Below, piece after piece: positions 55,622 through 64,000 of a DNA stretch of 64,000 bases (position 1 is the first letter of the stretch; the number at the start of each line of letters is the position of its first letter). The stretch spans positions 248,001 through 312,000 of the forward strand of contig NZ_JRJE01000032.1 of assembly GCF_000763295.1 (NCBI RefSeq), read 5' to 3'. The notes beneath the pieces are model-generated. The model saw only the letters and a program-made list of their open reading frames with translations. It was not told the DNA's origin and did no database searches. The position numbers and the translations under genes were made by a program. Origin of the DNA: Thalassospira australica (GTDB lineage: Bacteria; Pseudomonadota; Alphaproteobacteria; Rhodospirillales; Thalassospiraceae).

Positions 55622-56391
55622 TTCTTTTTCTGCGGTCCCTGATCTTCGATGCGCCTTGCATCCGGCGCACGCAGATATAGCGGCACAGGTGCAAGGTTCC
55701 CCCCGCTTTCCCACCGCTCTGCTGCGATCCGTGCAACGTTTCCGGCGCGCGGAAGCCCCGGTGCTGTCGTGTCATAAAACGCATCGGGTGCGTGGGCGGC
55801 TGCCGTCAAAAGCCGCGGCGTTGCATCCCCGGCAAGCAATGTATCGCCCGGTGGGGCCATCATCAGCGCCTGACGTGGTGCAACACATTCTGCCGTGCTC
55901 AGCGGGCGTTTTTTGCCATCGAAGGCCTGGGCAAAGATTTCGTTTCGTTTGCTATCAAGGGCAACAAGAATATTGCGTCCCTGTTGATCGCGCTCAGAAA
56001 CGCCATAAGCCACCGCTTCAAGCGAACTGACCCCAACCACCGGAATTTTGCGCGCCAGACCAAGGGCACGTGCCGTTGAAAGACCAATACGCATGCCGGT
56101 AAAGGCCCCCGGACCCACCGTCACGGCAATGCCATCGATGTCGTCAAACCCGACATTGGCCGTCTCAAGACTTTGGGCAATAAAGCCCATCAGATGCTCC
56201 GCCTGACCGCGCTCCATGTCTTCATAAAGCTCGCCCTTGACCACACCATTGATCAGGACCGCAGTTGAGAGCGACGTTGAAGCCGTGTCAATGGCAAGCA
56301 AAGTCGGGCCGGTCTTTTCCGCCTTTGGCTTTGCCGCCGTTGATGCGCTATGGTCGGCGCGATTTGATGCGCGCGACTGTCCGCTTAGCAT
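55618..56391 (-). CDS. tsaB: tRNA threonylcarbamoyladenosine biosynthesis protein TsaB
   Basis: About 257 aa. Partner of TsaD in t6A37 synthesis on tRNAs. ASKHA-like fold: TLLAIDTASTSLSTAVLING, VTVGPGAFTGMRIGLSTARALG, VVGVSSLEAVAYG. The Ala/Ser/Lys-rich first 30 residues are additional. ATG 56391 is used because the longer frame begins at TTG 56418. Overlaps rimI. Confidence 0.92.
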   Translation of the reverse strand: MLSGQSRASNRADHSASTAAKPKAEKTGPTLLAIDTASTSLSTAVLINGVVKGELYEDMERGQAEHLMGFIAQSLETANVGFDDIDGIAVTVGPGAFTGMRIGLSTARALGLARKIPVVGVSSLEAVAYGVSERDQQGRNILVALDSKRNEIFAQAFDGKKRPLSTAECVAPRQALMMAPPGDTLLAGDATPRLLTAAAHAPDAFYDTTAPGLPRAGNVARIAAERWESGGNLAPVPLYLRAPDARRIEDQGPQKKK

Positions 56392-56437
56392 TTTCTTTAT
56401 GTAATCGGTAAACGACAAGAACAGGGGGCCTCCGGCG

Positions 56438-56998
56438 ATGGCGCTGGTCGAAATTACGCCACAAGAATATGATGTCGAAATTGATATCGTCTATGCCACG
56501 GATCGCAATTTCACCGGGGCACCGATCTATACACGACCTGCCTGCTATCTTCATGCGGATGCGGCAAAATGCCTTAAAAAGGCATCTGCCCTGGCGCGCC
56601 GTCAGGGGGTGAAATTACGCATCCTTGATGCGTTTCGTCCCCAGGAGGCACAACGTGCCCTCTGGAACCATTCGCCCAACCCCGATTTCGTCGCCAATCC
56701 CGATTTCGGATCGCCACATGGTCGTGGTGTGGCCATTGATCTAACCCTGATTGATCAAAACGGCAAGGAACTGGATATGGGGGCAGGGTTTGATGAAATG
56801 CATATCCGGTCCTATCACGGGTCAGATTTGATCTCCAAACAGGCCGAAGCCAATCGTTTTCTGCTGCTTGGCATCATGGTCAGTTCGGGTTTCGAATATT
56901 ACGACCATGAATGGTGGCACTATCAATTGCCCAATGCACGCAGCAACTATCCGCTGTTTTCCGATAGCTCACTTTCAGAACCGATGATGATCAAATAA
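56438..56998 (+). CDS. D-alanyl-D-alanine dipeptidase (VanX/DdpX family)
   Basis: 186 aa zinc peptidase. LRILDAFRPQEAQRALW (Arg of the transition-state site), FGSPHGRGVAIDLTLID (S-x-H-x6-D zinc pair) and YDHEWWHYQL (catalytic Glu and third zinc His). No signal peptide, so cytoplasmic; probably recycles D-Ala-D-Ala from the cell wall rather than giving vancomycin resistance. Divergent from tsaB. Confidence 0.92.
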   Translation: MALVEITPQEYDVEIDIVYATDRNFTGAPIYTRPACYLHADAAKCLKKASALARRQGVKLRILDAFRPQEAQRALWNHSPNPDFVANPDFGSPHGRGVAIDLTLIDQNGKELDMGAGFDEMHIRSYHGSDLISKQAEANRFLLLGIMVSSGFEYYDHEWWHYQLPNARSNYPLFSDSSLSEPMMIK

Positions 56999-57000
56999 AC

Positions 57001-57032
57001 AAAATGGCGGCGCATTGCAGCACCGCCATTTT
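57001..57032. terminator. Bidirectional terminator between ddpX-type gene and sugar ABC operon
   Basis: Ten-base stem AAAATGGCGG (57001-57010) with CCGCCATTTT (57023-57032), 12-base loop; A/T flanks serve both convergent genes. Confidence 0.88.
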
Positions 57033-57061
57033 TAATGGCACCCCCGCAAACAAACTCAGCC

Positions 57062-58135
57062 CTACAAAAGCGCCTGTCCGTTTTGCTGGTCAAATAGCGA
57101 CATCCGCGCACCATCAACCACGATGTTAATATCCGATCCCGGCTCGAACGCCTGTTCCGGCCCGCACCTCGCGGTCATTTCCCCACCTGCAACAGCAAGA
57201 CGGACATACTGATCGGGGCCGGTCGGCTCTGCCAACACCACACGTGCGGAAATTCCGACATCGTCAAACATCAGATGTTCCGGTCGTGCGCCCAGTGTCA
57301 TCGGACGCCCGATCAAGTCATTGGCTGCGGCCGGCACATGAACCAGTGGCAATTTCCCATTGCCGGTGTCGAAAAACACCTGATCGCAATCACGAACAAG
57401 CGTGCCATCCACAAAATTCATCGTTGGCGCCCCGACAAAGCTGGCAACAAACCGGTTCGCCGGGCGGCGATATACTGTTTCCGGTGTGTCGGCCTGCTGA
57501 ATGCTGCCCCGATCAAGCACGACAACCTTGGTTGCCAGTGTCATTGCTTCGATCTGATCGTGGGTGACATAGACAATCGTCCGACCCAGACGTTCATGCA
57601 GACGCTTAAGCTCGATCCGCATATCCGCGCGCAATTTGGCATCAAGGTTCGACAACGGTTCATCAAACAGGAAAACGGCAGGTTCGCGCACAAGGGCACG
57701 GCCAATCGCAACACGCTGTTGCTGCCCACCCGAAAGCTGGGATGGCTTGCGATCGAGAAGCGGCGTGATCTGCAAAAGTTCGGCAACTTCGTTCACGCGT
57801 TCTTCAATCTCGGACTTGGGCATACCCGCCATCTTAAGACCAAAGCCAATATTTTTGCGCACCGACATCGTCGGATAAAGCGCATAGGACTGAAACACCA
57901 TTGCGATATCGCGCGCGTCTGGCTCAAGTTCAGTCACATCGCGCCCGTTAATATCAATCGAGCCCCCCGTAACGGGTTCAAGCCCAGCAATCATGTTCAG
58001 CAACGTAGATTTGCCGCACCCCGATGGCCCCAATAGCACCAGAAAATCCCCGTCGGCGATCTCCAGGTTGATGTTTTCCATCACCGTGAGCCCGGCATAG
58101 GCCTTGGTCACATTGCGAAGTTCGACGCCATTCAT
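57062..58135 (-). CDS. Sugar ABC transporter ATP-binding protein (UgpC/MalK-like)
   Basis: 357 aa. Walker A LLGPSGCGKSTLLNMIAGLE, signature QLSGGQQQRVAIGRALVREPAVFLFDEPLSNLDAKLRADMRIELKRLHERL, switch THDQIEAMTLATKV; C-terminal regulatory OB (TOBE-like) domain with GARPEHLMFDD. Last gene of the leftward importer operon. Confidence 0.95.
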   Translation of the reverse strand: MNGVELRNVTKAYAGLTVMENINLEIADGDFLVLLGPSGCGKSTLLNMIAGLEPVTGGSIDINGRDVTELEPDARDIAMVFQSYALYPTMSVRKNIGFGLKMAGMPKSEIEERVNEVAELLQITPLLDRKPSQLSGGQQQRVAIGRALVREPAVFLFDEPLSNLDAKLRADMRIELKRLHERLGRTIVYVTHDQIEAMTLATKVVVLDRGSIQQADTPETVYRRPANRFVASFVGAPTMNFVDGTLVRDCDQVFFDTGNGKLPLVHVPAAANDLIGRPMTLGARPEHLMFDDVGISARVVLAEPTGPDQYVRLAVAGGEMTARCGPEQAFEPGSDINIVVDGARMSLFDQQNGQALL

Positions 58136-58140
58136 TCCCG

Positions 58141-58995
58141 TTATCCTTTCACTGCACCTGCGGCAATGCCGCGTACAAACAACCGCCCGGAAAGCAGATA
58201 AACCGCAAGCGTGGGCAAGGCCGTAAGCATGGTTGCAGCCATATCAACATTGTATTCCTTCTCGCCGAACTGCGATCCGACAAGATTGTTCAGCGCCACT
58301 GTCATCGGCTGGCCCGAACGCCCGCCAAAGGTCAGCCCCAACAGGAAGTCGTTCCAGATGTAGGTGAACTGCAAAATCATCGCAACACCAAGGATCGGCA
58401 GCGACAATGGCAACATCACATGCCAGAACAACGCCCAGAACCCGGCCCCGTCAATGCGGGCCGCCTTCAAAAGATCCTGCGGAACGGTTTTGAAAAAGTT
58501 GCGGAACATCATCGTGGTAAAGGCAACACCCCAGATGACATGCACCAGAATAAGCCCCGGAATGGACCCAAAGATCCCCAGCTCACGGATCATGATGATC
58601 AGCGGATAAAGCGTGACCTGCGGTGGGATGAACATCCCGACCAGAAGGGCCGCAAACATTACATTCGCCCCCTTCATCTTCCATACCGCCAGCGAATATC
58701 CCGTCACCGCGCCCAGCCCGACAGACAGGAACAAGGCCGGTATGACGATCTGTACCGAGGTCATGAACGAAGATGACAACCCGCCGCATTTCTTGCCAAG
58801 TGTCTGGGTGCAGTCGCCAAGCCAGGCTTTGCTCCAGGCGGCAAAGCTCGGATCGGCAGGCAGGGTGAAGATGCTGCCATTCCTGATTTCATCCATTGAT
58901 TTCAGTGATGTTGAAATCATGATGAAAACCGGGGCCATGATCATAATGGCCGCAAGGCAAAGCAATCCGTAAAGGGCCCATCGATTATATCGCAT
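58141..58995 (-). CDS. Carbohydrate ABC transporter permease (MalG/UgpE-like)
   Basis: 284 aa from ATG 58995, about six membrane helices. EAA-loop equivalent LLKAARIDGAGFWALFWHVMLPLSLPI; IPPQVTLYPLIIMIRELGIFG segment typical. Six bases before the ATPase gene. A longer ORF start at 59073 lies in the preceding permease gene. Confidence 0.94.
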   Translation of the reverse strand: MRYNRWALYGLLCLAAIMIMAPVFIMISTSLKSMDEIRNGSIFTLPADPSFAAWSKAWLGDCTQTLGKKCGGLSSSFMTSVQIVIPALFLSVGLGAVTGYSLAVWKMKGANVMFAALLVGMFIPPQVTLYPLIIMIRELGIFGSIPGLILVHVIWGVAFTTMMFRNFFKTVPQDLLKAARIDGAGFWALFWHVMLPLSLPILGVAMILQFTYIWNDFLLGLTFGGRSGQPMTVALNNLVGSQFGEKEYNVDMAATMLTALPTLAVYLLSGRLFVRGIAAGAVKG

Positions 58996-58997
58996 GA

Positions 58998-59948
58998 TCA
59001 ATGCCCCCGCCCGCTGCGCTCTTTTTTGAGCTCGAAATAGATATAAGGGGAAATCACGGCAATGACGGTACACAGCAAGACAAACGCACCGGCCGCCCCC
59101 AGACCAAGTTCCTGACGGTTCAGGATATGATCAACAACGAACCGTGCCGGCAAATCCGATGAAAAGCCCGGTCCCCCGCCGGTAAGGGCGACAACAAGAT
59201 CAAATGCCTTCATCACAATCGCACTCATCAGAATAAAGACCGTGAAGAAAACGGTGCGCATCATTGGCGTGATGATATGCAGATAGACCCGCCATACCGG
59301 AATGCCATCGACACGCGATGCTTTCCAGATGTTGGGGTCAATATTGCGAAGACCGGCCAGAAACAGCGCCATGCAAAGCCCGACCTGTTGCCAGATTCCG
59401 GCAATCGCCAGCGTATAAATCGATCTGTCAGGCCGCACGATCCAGTTGAATTCGAAACTGGCCCATCCAAGGGCGCGTACCGCCTCTTGCAGGCCAAGCC
59501 CCGGATTCATTACCCATTGCCAAATTACCCCGGTGACAATGAACGACATTGAAAGCGGCAGCATAAAGAGCGTTCGAAACATGCCCTCTGCCTTGACCCC
59601 GCGATCAATCAGGATTGCGAGTAAATAGCCAAAAACAACGCAGCCGCCGATAAATAGGAACCCGTGAATCGCAAGGTTCTGCATCGCCGTCCACCAGCGC
59701 TCATTGGCAAACAACCGGACATACTGATCAAAACCGGTAAATTTATAGACAGGTAAAAGCCGCGAACGGGTCAGTGAAATGACAAACGTCCAGATGATAA
59801 ACCCGTAGAAACAGACAATCGTGATTGTCATTGCCGGGATCAGCGCCACACCCGCACTCCATTGCGGCCGCCAACGCTTTTTTCCAGACTTGATTGGGGG
59901 TTTTTGATCGTCGGAACGCTGCAACACGTCCGGTGCCGGTTCGGCCAT
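58998..59948 (-). CDS. Carbohydrate ABC transporter permease (MalF/UgpA-like)
   Basis: 316 aa from ATG 59948, about six membrane helices. VDGIPVWRVYLHIITPMMRTVFFT is the EAA loop; GGGPGFSSDLPARFVVDHILN towards the C-terminus. Overall form close to glucose/mannose (GtsB-type) permeases. Two bases separate it from the second permease gene. Confidence 0.94.
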   Translation of the reverse strand: MAEPAPDVLQRSDDQKPPIKSGKKRWRPQWSAGVALIPAMTITIVCFYGFIIWTFVISLTRSRLLPVYKFTGFDQYVRLFANERWWTAMQNLAIHGFLFIGGCVVFGYLLAILIDRGVKAEGMFRTLFMLPLSMSFIVTGVIWQWVMNPGLGLQEAVRALGWASFEFNWIVRPDRSIYTLAIAGIWQQVGLCMALFLAGLRNIDPNIWKASRVDGIPVWRVYLHIITPMMRTVFFTVFILMSAIVMKAFDLVVALTGGGPGFSSDLPARFVVDHILNRQELGLGAAGAFVLLCTVIAVISPYIYFELKKERSGRGH

Positions 59949-59971
59949 GACATTCTCGCCTATTTGTAAAG

Positions 59972-60007
59972 GCGCCGCTGCACCCACGTTCGTGGCATCA
60001 GCGGCGC
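59972..60007 (-). other. Intercistronic stem-loop between binding protein and permease genes
   Basis: Nine-base stem GCGCCGCTG (59972-59980) with CAGCGGCGC (59999-60007), plus an inner CCACG/CGTGG stem. On the minus-strand RNA no T-tract follows, so it is more likely an RNA stabiliser keeping binding-protein mRNA in excess than a terminator. Confidence 0.6.
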
Positions 60008-60038
60008 TTTTTCACAATGTCCCAAGTTCCGCAAATCG

Positions 60039-61283
60039 TTATTTTGCGTAGGAAATCGCTTGCTGGAATTGTGCCTGACCCTCTTCCGGGCTCATATCTG
60101 CACTGTTCCAGAAATTCGAGATGCTGTCATCAATCGCACCCGAAACCGCACTTGGCACACCAAACAGGCCGGTGCTGACAAGGTGCGTTTTCTTGTCCTG
60201 CAGGGTCTTGATCGCGGTTTGCGCACAGACGTCAAAGCTGTCGGCAGGCACATCAAGACGGGCCGGAATGGAACCCTTTTTCTTGTTAAAGGCAATCTGC
60301 ACATCAGGTTCAAGCATCACCTGCGCCATCAGGGTCTGCGCCGGAGTCGCATCCTCGCCATCCATGGCCGAGAACGCAAACGCATCCACGGTCATGATAT
60401 AGGCTTTGTCAATTGCCGGTGCGAAGGCACATCCAACTGTTGTACCGGGCTCGATCCCCGCAGCAATAATTTCACCTTTGGCCCAGTCACCCATGAACTG
60501 GAAGGCGGCATCACCCTTCGCAACCATGTTGGTGGCTTCGTTCCAGTTCCGTCCCGGGCTCGCCTCATCAACAAACGGCTTCAACGCGGCAAAGGTTTCA
60601 AACACTTTGCGCATCGTGTCTGATTTCAAAAGGTCATCATCAAGTGTGCTGTAAAGCTCGGCATAAAATTCTCGGCCCGCAACACCCAACAGGACGCTGT
60701 TGAACATGATGCGTTCCTGCCAGGGCTGACCACCAAGGCCAATCGGAGTCACGCCAGCGGCCTTAAGCTTTTCTGCCGCAGCAATAAAGTCGTCCCAGGT
60801 TTCCGGGACCTCAACGCCAGCCTTTTCAAGAACCGACGTGTTATAGAACATCCAGTTCTCGCCATGGATGTTGATCGGTGCGGCGATATAATTGCCGTCA
60901 TATTTCGCCGCTTTGACAATCAGCGGCGGCAGCTTTTCATCCCAGTTTTCAGCCTTAGCAACGTCACCGACATTGGCCAAAAGCCCCTGATCGGCCAATT
61001 CACGCAGCTGCTGACCAATGGAAAACTGGAAAACAGCCGCCGGATCGCCGCCCAGCATGCGGTTAACCGCCGCTGCACGCGCATTGCCACCACCGGCAAT
61101 CGGGGTATCGACCCAGGTTCCGCCTTTGGCCTCGAACGCCTTGCGGATTTCGCCAAGGGCTGCCTGCTCACTTCCGGAAGTCCACCAATGCAGGACTTCT
61201 GCAGTCTGGGCATGAAGTGCACCGGCGGATACACCGACGCTCAGAAACGCCGCACATGCGGCAAATTTTGAAAATTTCATCAT
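60039..61283 (-). CDS. Sugar ABC transporter substrate-binding protein
   Basis: 414 aa. Signal peptide MMKFSKFAACAAFLSVGVSAGALHAQ. Mature part starts AEVLHWWTSGSEQAALGEIRKAF, the usual extracellular solute-binding family 1 form, resembling glucose/mannose-type binders of about 410-420 aa; FNSVLLGVAGREFYAEL and GDWAKGEI regions follow. First gene of the importer operon; GGGAGG ribosome site upstream. Confidence 0.93.
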   Translation of the reverse strand: MMKFSKFAACAAFLSVGVSAGALHAQTAEVLHWWTSGSEQAALGEIRKAFEAKGGTWVDTPIAGGGNARAAAVNRMLGGDPAAVFQFSIGQQLRELADQGLLANVGDVAKAENWDEKLPPLIVKAAKYDGNYIAAPINIHGENWMFYNTSVLEKAGVEVPETWDDFIAAAEKLKAAGVTPIGLGGQPWQERIMFNSVLLGVAGREFYAELYSTLDDDLLKSDTMRKVFETFAALKPFVDEASPGRNWNEATNMVAKGDAAFQFMGDWAKGEIIAAGIEPGTTVGCAFAPAIDKAYIMTVDAFAFSAMDGEDATPAQTLMAQVMLEPDVQIAFNKKKGSIPARLDVPADSFDVCAQTAIKTLQDKKTHLVSTGLFGVPSAVSGAIDDSISNFWNSADMSPEEGQAQFQQAISYAK

Positions 61284-61345
61284 AACGGATGTTCCTCCCT
61301 AAAGGACACGTTCACGCCCGACTTCTTATTAATGTTCACGGTCGG

Positions 61346-61367
61346 AAAATCGTAACGTTACGATTTT
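61346..61367. promoter_or_regulatory. LacI-type operator O1
   Basis: Perfect palindrome with core AATCGTAACGTTACGATT, 22 bases in total, 63 bases upstream of the binding-protein start. Typical LacI-family operator form with central CG. Confidence 0.85.
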
Positions 61368-61454
61368 TTTGATAAGCGCTTTATTCACCCTTGTCAATCA
61401 CCAAAACCTTATCATAATAGGGACATACAAAAATACGGAATGTACTTTCCTGTA

Positions 61455-61476
61455 TTTTCCGAAACGTTACGATTTT
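61455..61476. promoter_or_regulatory. LacI-type operator O2
   Basis: Imperfect copy of O1 (CGAAACGTTACGATTTT), centred 109 bases from O1 and about 45 bases before the GH1 gene. Suggests looping by a tetrameric LacI protein or separate control of both promoters. Confidence 0.75.
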
Positions 61477-61522
61477 GGGTGCATTCAACAAAGACATCCA
61501 AGGCTAGGGCAAGGAAGCGAAC

Positions 61523-62854
61523 ATGACCAAATCATTTCCTGACGGTTTCCGCTGGGGTGTCTCAACATCGAGTTATCAGATCGAAGGTGGCGCAAAAGAT
61601 GACGGCCGCGGTGCGAGCATCTGGGACACATACTGCGCAACGCCGGGCAGGGTTGCCAATGGCGATGACGGCAGTGTTGCGTGTGATCATTATCATCGCT
61701 GGGAGGAAGACCTTGATCTGATCAAGGGACTGGGCGCGAAACATTACCGGTTTTCCGTGATGTGGCCGCGCGTGATCCCAGACGGTACCGGCAAGGTGAA
61801 TGAAGCCGGTTTGGATTTTTACAGCCGCCTGATCAACGGCATGCTTGAACGTGGCCTTGAACCCTGGCTGTGCCTTTATCACTGGGATCTGCCCCAGTCT
61901 CTTCAGGATCGCGGTGGCTGGACCAACCGCGACATCGTCGACTGGTTTGGTGACTATACAGAGCTTCTGGTAACCCGTCTTGGCGACCGGGTGAAATCAT
62001 GGGTCACCTTTAACGAGCCCAATGTCGTGGCGTGGATTGGCCACGAAGAAGGCCGCCATGCGCCGGGGATTACCGATCCGCGCGCGGCAATGCGTGCCGC
62101 CCATCACCTGAACCTGTGCCATGCACGCGCAACCGAGGTGATCAAGAACCATTATCCCGATGCCCCCGTCGGCTTTGTCTTGCCGATGCACAAGGGTTAT
62201 ACGCTTCCGCATCGTCGCGAACAGGATGCGCATCTGATTGACCTGTTCGAAGCGAAATGGAACGGCGTGTTTCTTGATCCGGTATATTATGGTCGGTATC
62301 CCGACCTGATTATGGACCGTATGGCGACCCATATTCAGGACGGCGATCTTGAAGCCATCAAAACCAAGGTCGATTTTCAAGGGTTAAACCAGTATTTCCC
62401 AAGCTATATTCAGGCCGCCGAAGGTGAAGCATGGCCCTTCAAGCATGCCCAGCCACCCAATTATTTCCGTCGGACCGAAATGGGCTGGGCGATTGACGGG
62501 GATTGCTTCTATCGCACCATGAAAATCCTGCAGGATGATTATGGCAACCCGCCCGTTTTCATCACCGAAAACGGTGGTGCCTTTACCGATATTCCGAAGG
62601 CGAACGGTCAGATCGATGATCAGGACCGCATCGCCTATTACACCGAATATCTCGAGGCATTGCTTCGCGCGTCCTCCGAAGGTGCCAATATTCAGGGTTA
62701 CATGCCGTGGTCACTGCTTGATAATTTCGAATGGGCGTATGGCTATGAAAAGCGTTTCGGTCTGGTGCATGTTGACTACACCACCCAGAAACGCACCCCC
62801 AAGGCATCCTATGATTTCATGCGCAAAGTGATTTCACAGAACGCATTGCCATAG
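61523..62854 (+). CDS. Beta-glucosidase, glycoside hydrolase family 1
   Basis: 443 aa. GH1 hallmarks: FRWGVSTSSYQIEGG at the N-terminus, acid/base Glu in WVTFNEPNVVAW, nucleophile Glu in PVFITENGGAF, and the glucose-site GYMPWSLLDNFEWAYGYEKRFGLVHVDY. No signal peptide, so it hydrolyses imported beta-glucosides in the cytoplasm. Followed after 50 bases by the LacI gene. Confidence 0.96.
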   Translation: MTKSFPDGFRWGVSTSSYQIEGGAKDDGRGASIWDTYCATPGRVANGDDGSVACDHYHRWEEDLDLIKGLGAKHYRFSVMWPRVIPDGTGKVNEAGLDFYSRLINGMLERGLEPWLCLYHWDLPQSLQDRGGWTNRDIVDWFGDYTELLVTRLGDRVKSWVTFNEPNVVAWIGHEEGRHAPGITDPRAAMRAAHHLNLCHARATEVIKNHYPDAPVGFVLPMHKGYTLPHRREQDAHLIDLFEAKWNGVFLDPVYYGRYPDLIMDRMATHIQDGDLEAIKTKVDFQGLNQYFPSYIQAAEGEAWPFKHAQPPNYFRRTEMGWAIDGDCFYRTMKILQDDYGNPPVFITENGGAFTDIPKANGQIDDQDRIAYYTEYLEALLRASSEGANIQGYMPWSLLDNFEWAYGYEKRFGLVHVDYTTQKRTPKASYDFMRKVISQNALP

Positions 62855-62904
62855 GCCAACCGGGCGCTTAGATTGTCCGAAATTTGAATGGAACGGACCT
62901 TTAT

Positions 62905-63945
62905 ATGTCTGCTGCTCGCCCCAATTTGCGCACGATTGCCGATCGGCTTGGTTTGTCGATCACGACAGTGTCGCGTGCGCTGAAAGACGGGCCAGAGGTC
63001 AAACCTGACACCGTTGCGCGGGTAAAGGCCGCAGCGGCAGAAATCGGTTATCAGCCAGATGCACGTGGCGTCATGCTTCGAACCGGCAAAACCATGCAGG
63101 TCTGTTCCATTCTGTATTCCCCCGAAGTCGGTGATTACGGCGATCCGGGCTTCCTGGCCCAGGTCGAAAGCCTGACACAGGGGCTAGAAGCCGATAATTA
63201 TTCGCTGCTGGTGCTGGCCCAGACCCGCGGCGAAGATCCGCTTGATCCAGTGCGCAAGGTCCATACGCAGCGTCTGGCAGATGCTGTGGTGTTTTCGCGC
63301 ACAACCTTGCAGGACAGTCGCGCGAAATATTGCCTGCAACATGACTTTCCGTTTGTCAGCTTTGGCCGTACCGAACTTCTGACACCGCACGCCTTTGTCG
63401 ACCACGATGACGAACAGGCCGCCTATGATGCGGTAAAACGGCTTCTGGATGATGGCCATCGCAAGATCGGCATGATTGATCCGCCCGAAGCCCTGACCTT
63501 TTTCGGATATCGCAAGCAGGGGGCAAGACGGGCCATGATTGATGCCGGACGTGATCCCGACAGTCTGATCTGGATGCCGTCGGACATCTCGGTTCGGGCA
63601 GCACGCGAATCAATAACAAAGCTTTTTAGTTCTGAGCGCGACGTCACGGCTGTTGTTTGCGCAAGTCAGATGACGATGATTGGCGCGCTTGAAGCATTGA
63701 TGGAACTTGGCATGGACACCATCCGCGACGGGATTGGTGTTGTCGGATTTGGCGGCATGCCGTTCCGCATGCTGTCTCGGCAAAAGCTTGCCTATTACTA
63801 CCAGCCGCAACGACATGTCGGCGAAGTCCTTGCGCGCCATCTGCATGATCTGATGAACGGCACGCCGCCCGAAAACCTCCAGGCCCTTCTGCCGTATCAC
63901 CGCATTGACGACCTTGCCGCCTTCCGCGAGGGTGAGGATTTCTAG
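62905..63945 (+). CDS. LacI-family transcriptional regulator of the glucoside regulon
   Basis: About 346 aa. HTH and hinge: PNLRTIADRLGLSITTVSRALKDGPEVKPDTVARVKAAAAEIGYQPDARGVMLRTGKT, then a periplasmic-binding-like effector domain with FVDHDDEQAAYDAVKRLLDDGHRKIGMIDP. ATG 62905 gives the family N-terminus; the longer frame begins with TTG 62884. Likely binds the two palindromes at 61.35 and 61.46 kb. Its stop overlaps a gene on the other strand. Confidence 0.94.
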   Translation: MSAARPNLRTIADRLGLSITTVSRALKDGPEVKPDTVARVKAAAAEIGYQPDARGVMLRTGKTMQVCSILYSPEVGDYGDPGFLAQVESLTQGLEADNYSLLVLAQTRGEDPLDPVRKVHTQRLADAVVFSRTTLQDSRAKYCLQHDFPFVSFGRTELLTPHAFVDHDDEQAAYDAVKRLLDDGHRKIGMIDPPEALTFFGYRKQGARRAMIDAGRDPDSLIWMPSDISVRAARESITKLFSSERDVTAVVCASQMTMIGALEALMELGMDTIRDGIGVVGFGGMPFRMLSRQKLAYYYQPQRHVGEVLARHLHDLMNGTPPENLQALLPYHRIDDLAAFREGEDF

Positions 63946-64000
63946 CTTTCCTTGGCATCCTTTTCGGCCTCTTCGTTGGCGACCCAGCGCACCAGCATCA
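63942..64000 (-). CDS. 3' end of a leftward gene entering from the right edge
   Basis: An open frame from the right edge ends with ...LVRWVANEEAEKDAKES and a TAG (63942-63944) that overlaps the LacI stop (63943-63945) by two bases. Too short to identify. Confidence 0.4.
   Translation of the reverse strand, partial: MLVRWVANEEAEKDAKES

Overview
The window is a gene-dense alphaproteobacterial chromosome segment of moderate GC. Protein style and gene order fit Rhodospirillales, most likely a marine Thalassospira-like bacterium; this is inferred from synteny and family type, not from a database match. Evidence for the class includes separate Irr and Fur regulators, an OlsB/OlsA ornithine-lipid pair, the Fur/OlsBA/MiaB/PhoH/YbeY/CorC/Lnt/HTH/MetK/TrmB/RimP/NusA/IF2 order, TRAP transport and many FCD-type GntR regulators. 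I see no rRNA, tRNA, CRISPR array, insertion sequence or prophage.

Layout. 1-2.1 kb: 3' part of hldE (LPS heptose synthesis), then a small nucleotidyltransferase-like gene translationally coupled to cbiB. 2-9.9 kb: corrin-ring (vitamin B12) genes: cbiB leftward; cbiX, cobH, cobL, cobI, a cbiG-cobJ fusion and cobM rightward with short overlaps, closed by a strong terminator. 10-14.1 kb: four-gene set of circularly permuted ATP-grasp, alpha-E, transglutaminase-like protein and Anbu proteasome-like peptidase. 14.2-21.2 kb: accessory region with two GntR regulators, a CHAP lipoprotein, an MFS exporter, a large acyltransferase-hydrolase fusion, a hexanucleotide repeat and an OsmC protein. 21.2-25.1 kb: a methyltransferase divergent from an iron-siderophore-type ABC operon. 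25.2-30.5 kb: GntR regulator divergent from a catabolic operon (nitrilase-superfamily amidase, HpcH/HpaI aldolase, TRAP DctQMP).

30.6-33.3 kb: rubrerythrin, Irr and a nitronate-monooxygenase-like flavoenzyme. 33.4-42.9 kb: leftward core translation/RNA operon (rimP, nusA, ylxR-type gene, infB, rbfA, truB, rpsO, pnp). 43.4-54.4 kb: leftward housekeeping set (trmB, metK, HTH regulator, lnt, corC-like, ybeY, phoH, miaB, olsA, olsB, fur). 54.7-57 kb: TusA-like protein, rimI-tsaB pair and a VanX-type dipeptidase. 57-64 kb: sugar regulon with a leftward ABC importer (binding protein, two permeases, ATPase) divergent from a GH1 beta-glucosidase and a LacI regulator, with two LacI-type palindromes between them.

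The most interesting non-housekeeping signals are the exact 12-base motif repeated three times around the GntR gene at 14.2 kb, the Anbu/ATP-grasp gene set, the acyltransferase-hydrolase fusion, the hexamer microsatellite in front of a regulator, the large folded leader of pnp, and a terminator-like hairpin just before rimP. I found no clear case of an entirely new system; the best candidates are the 14.2-15.3 kb regulatory island and the 17.5-20.7 kb locus.
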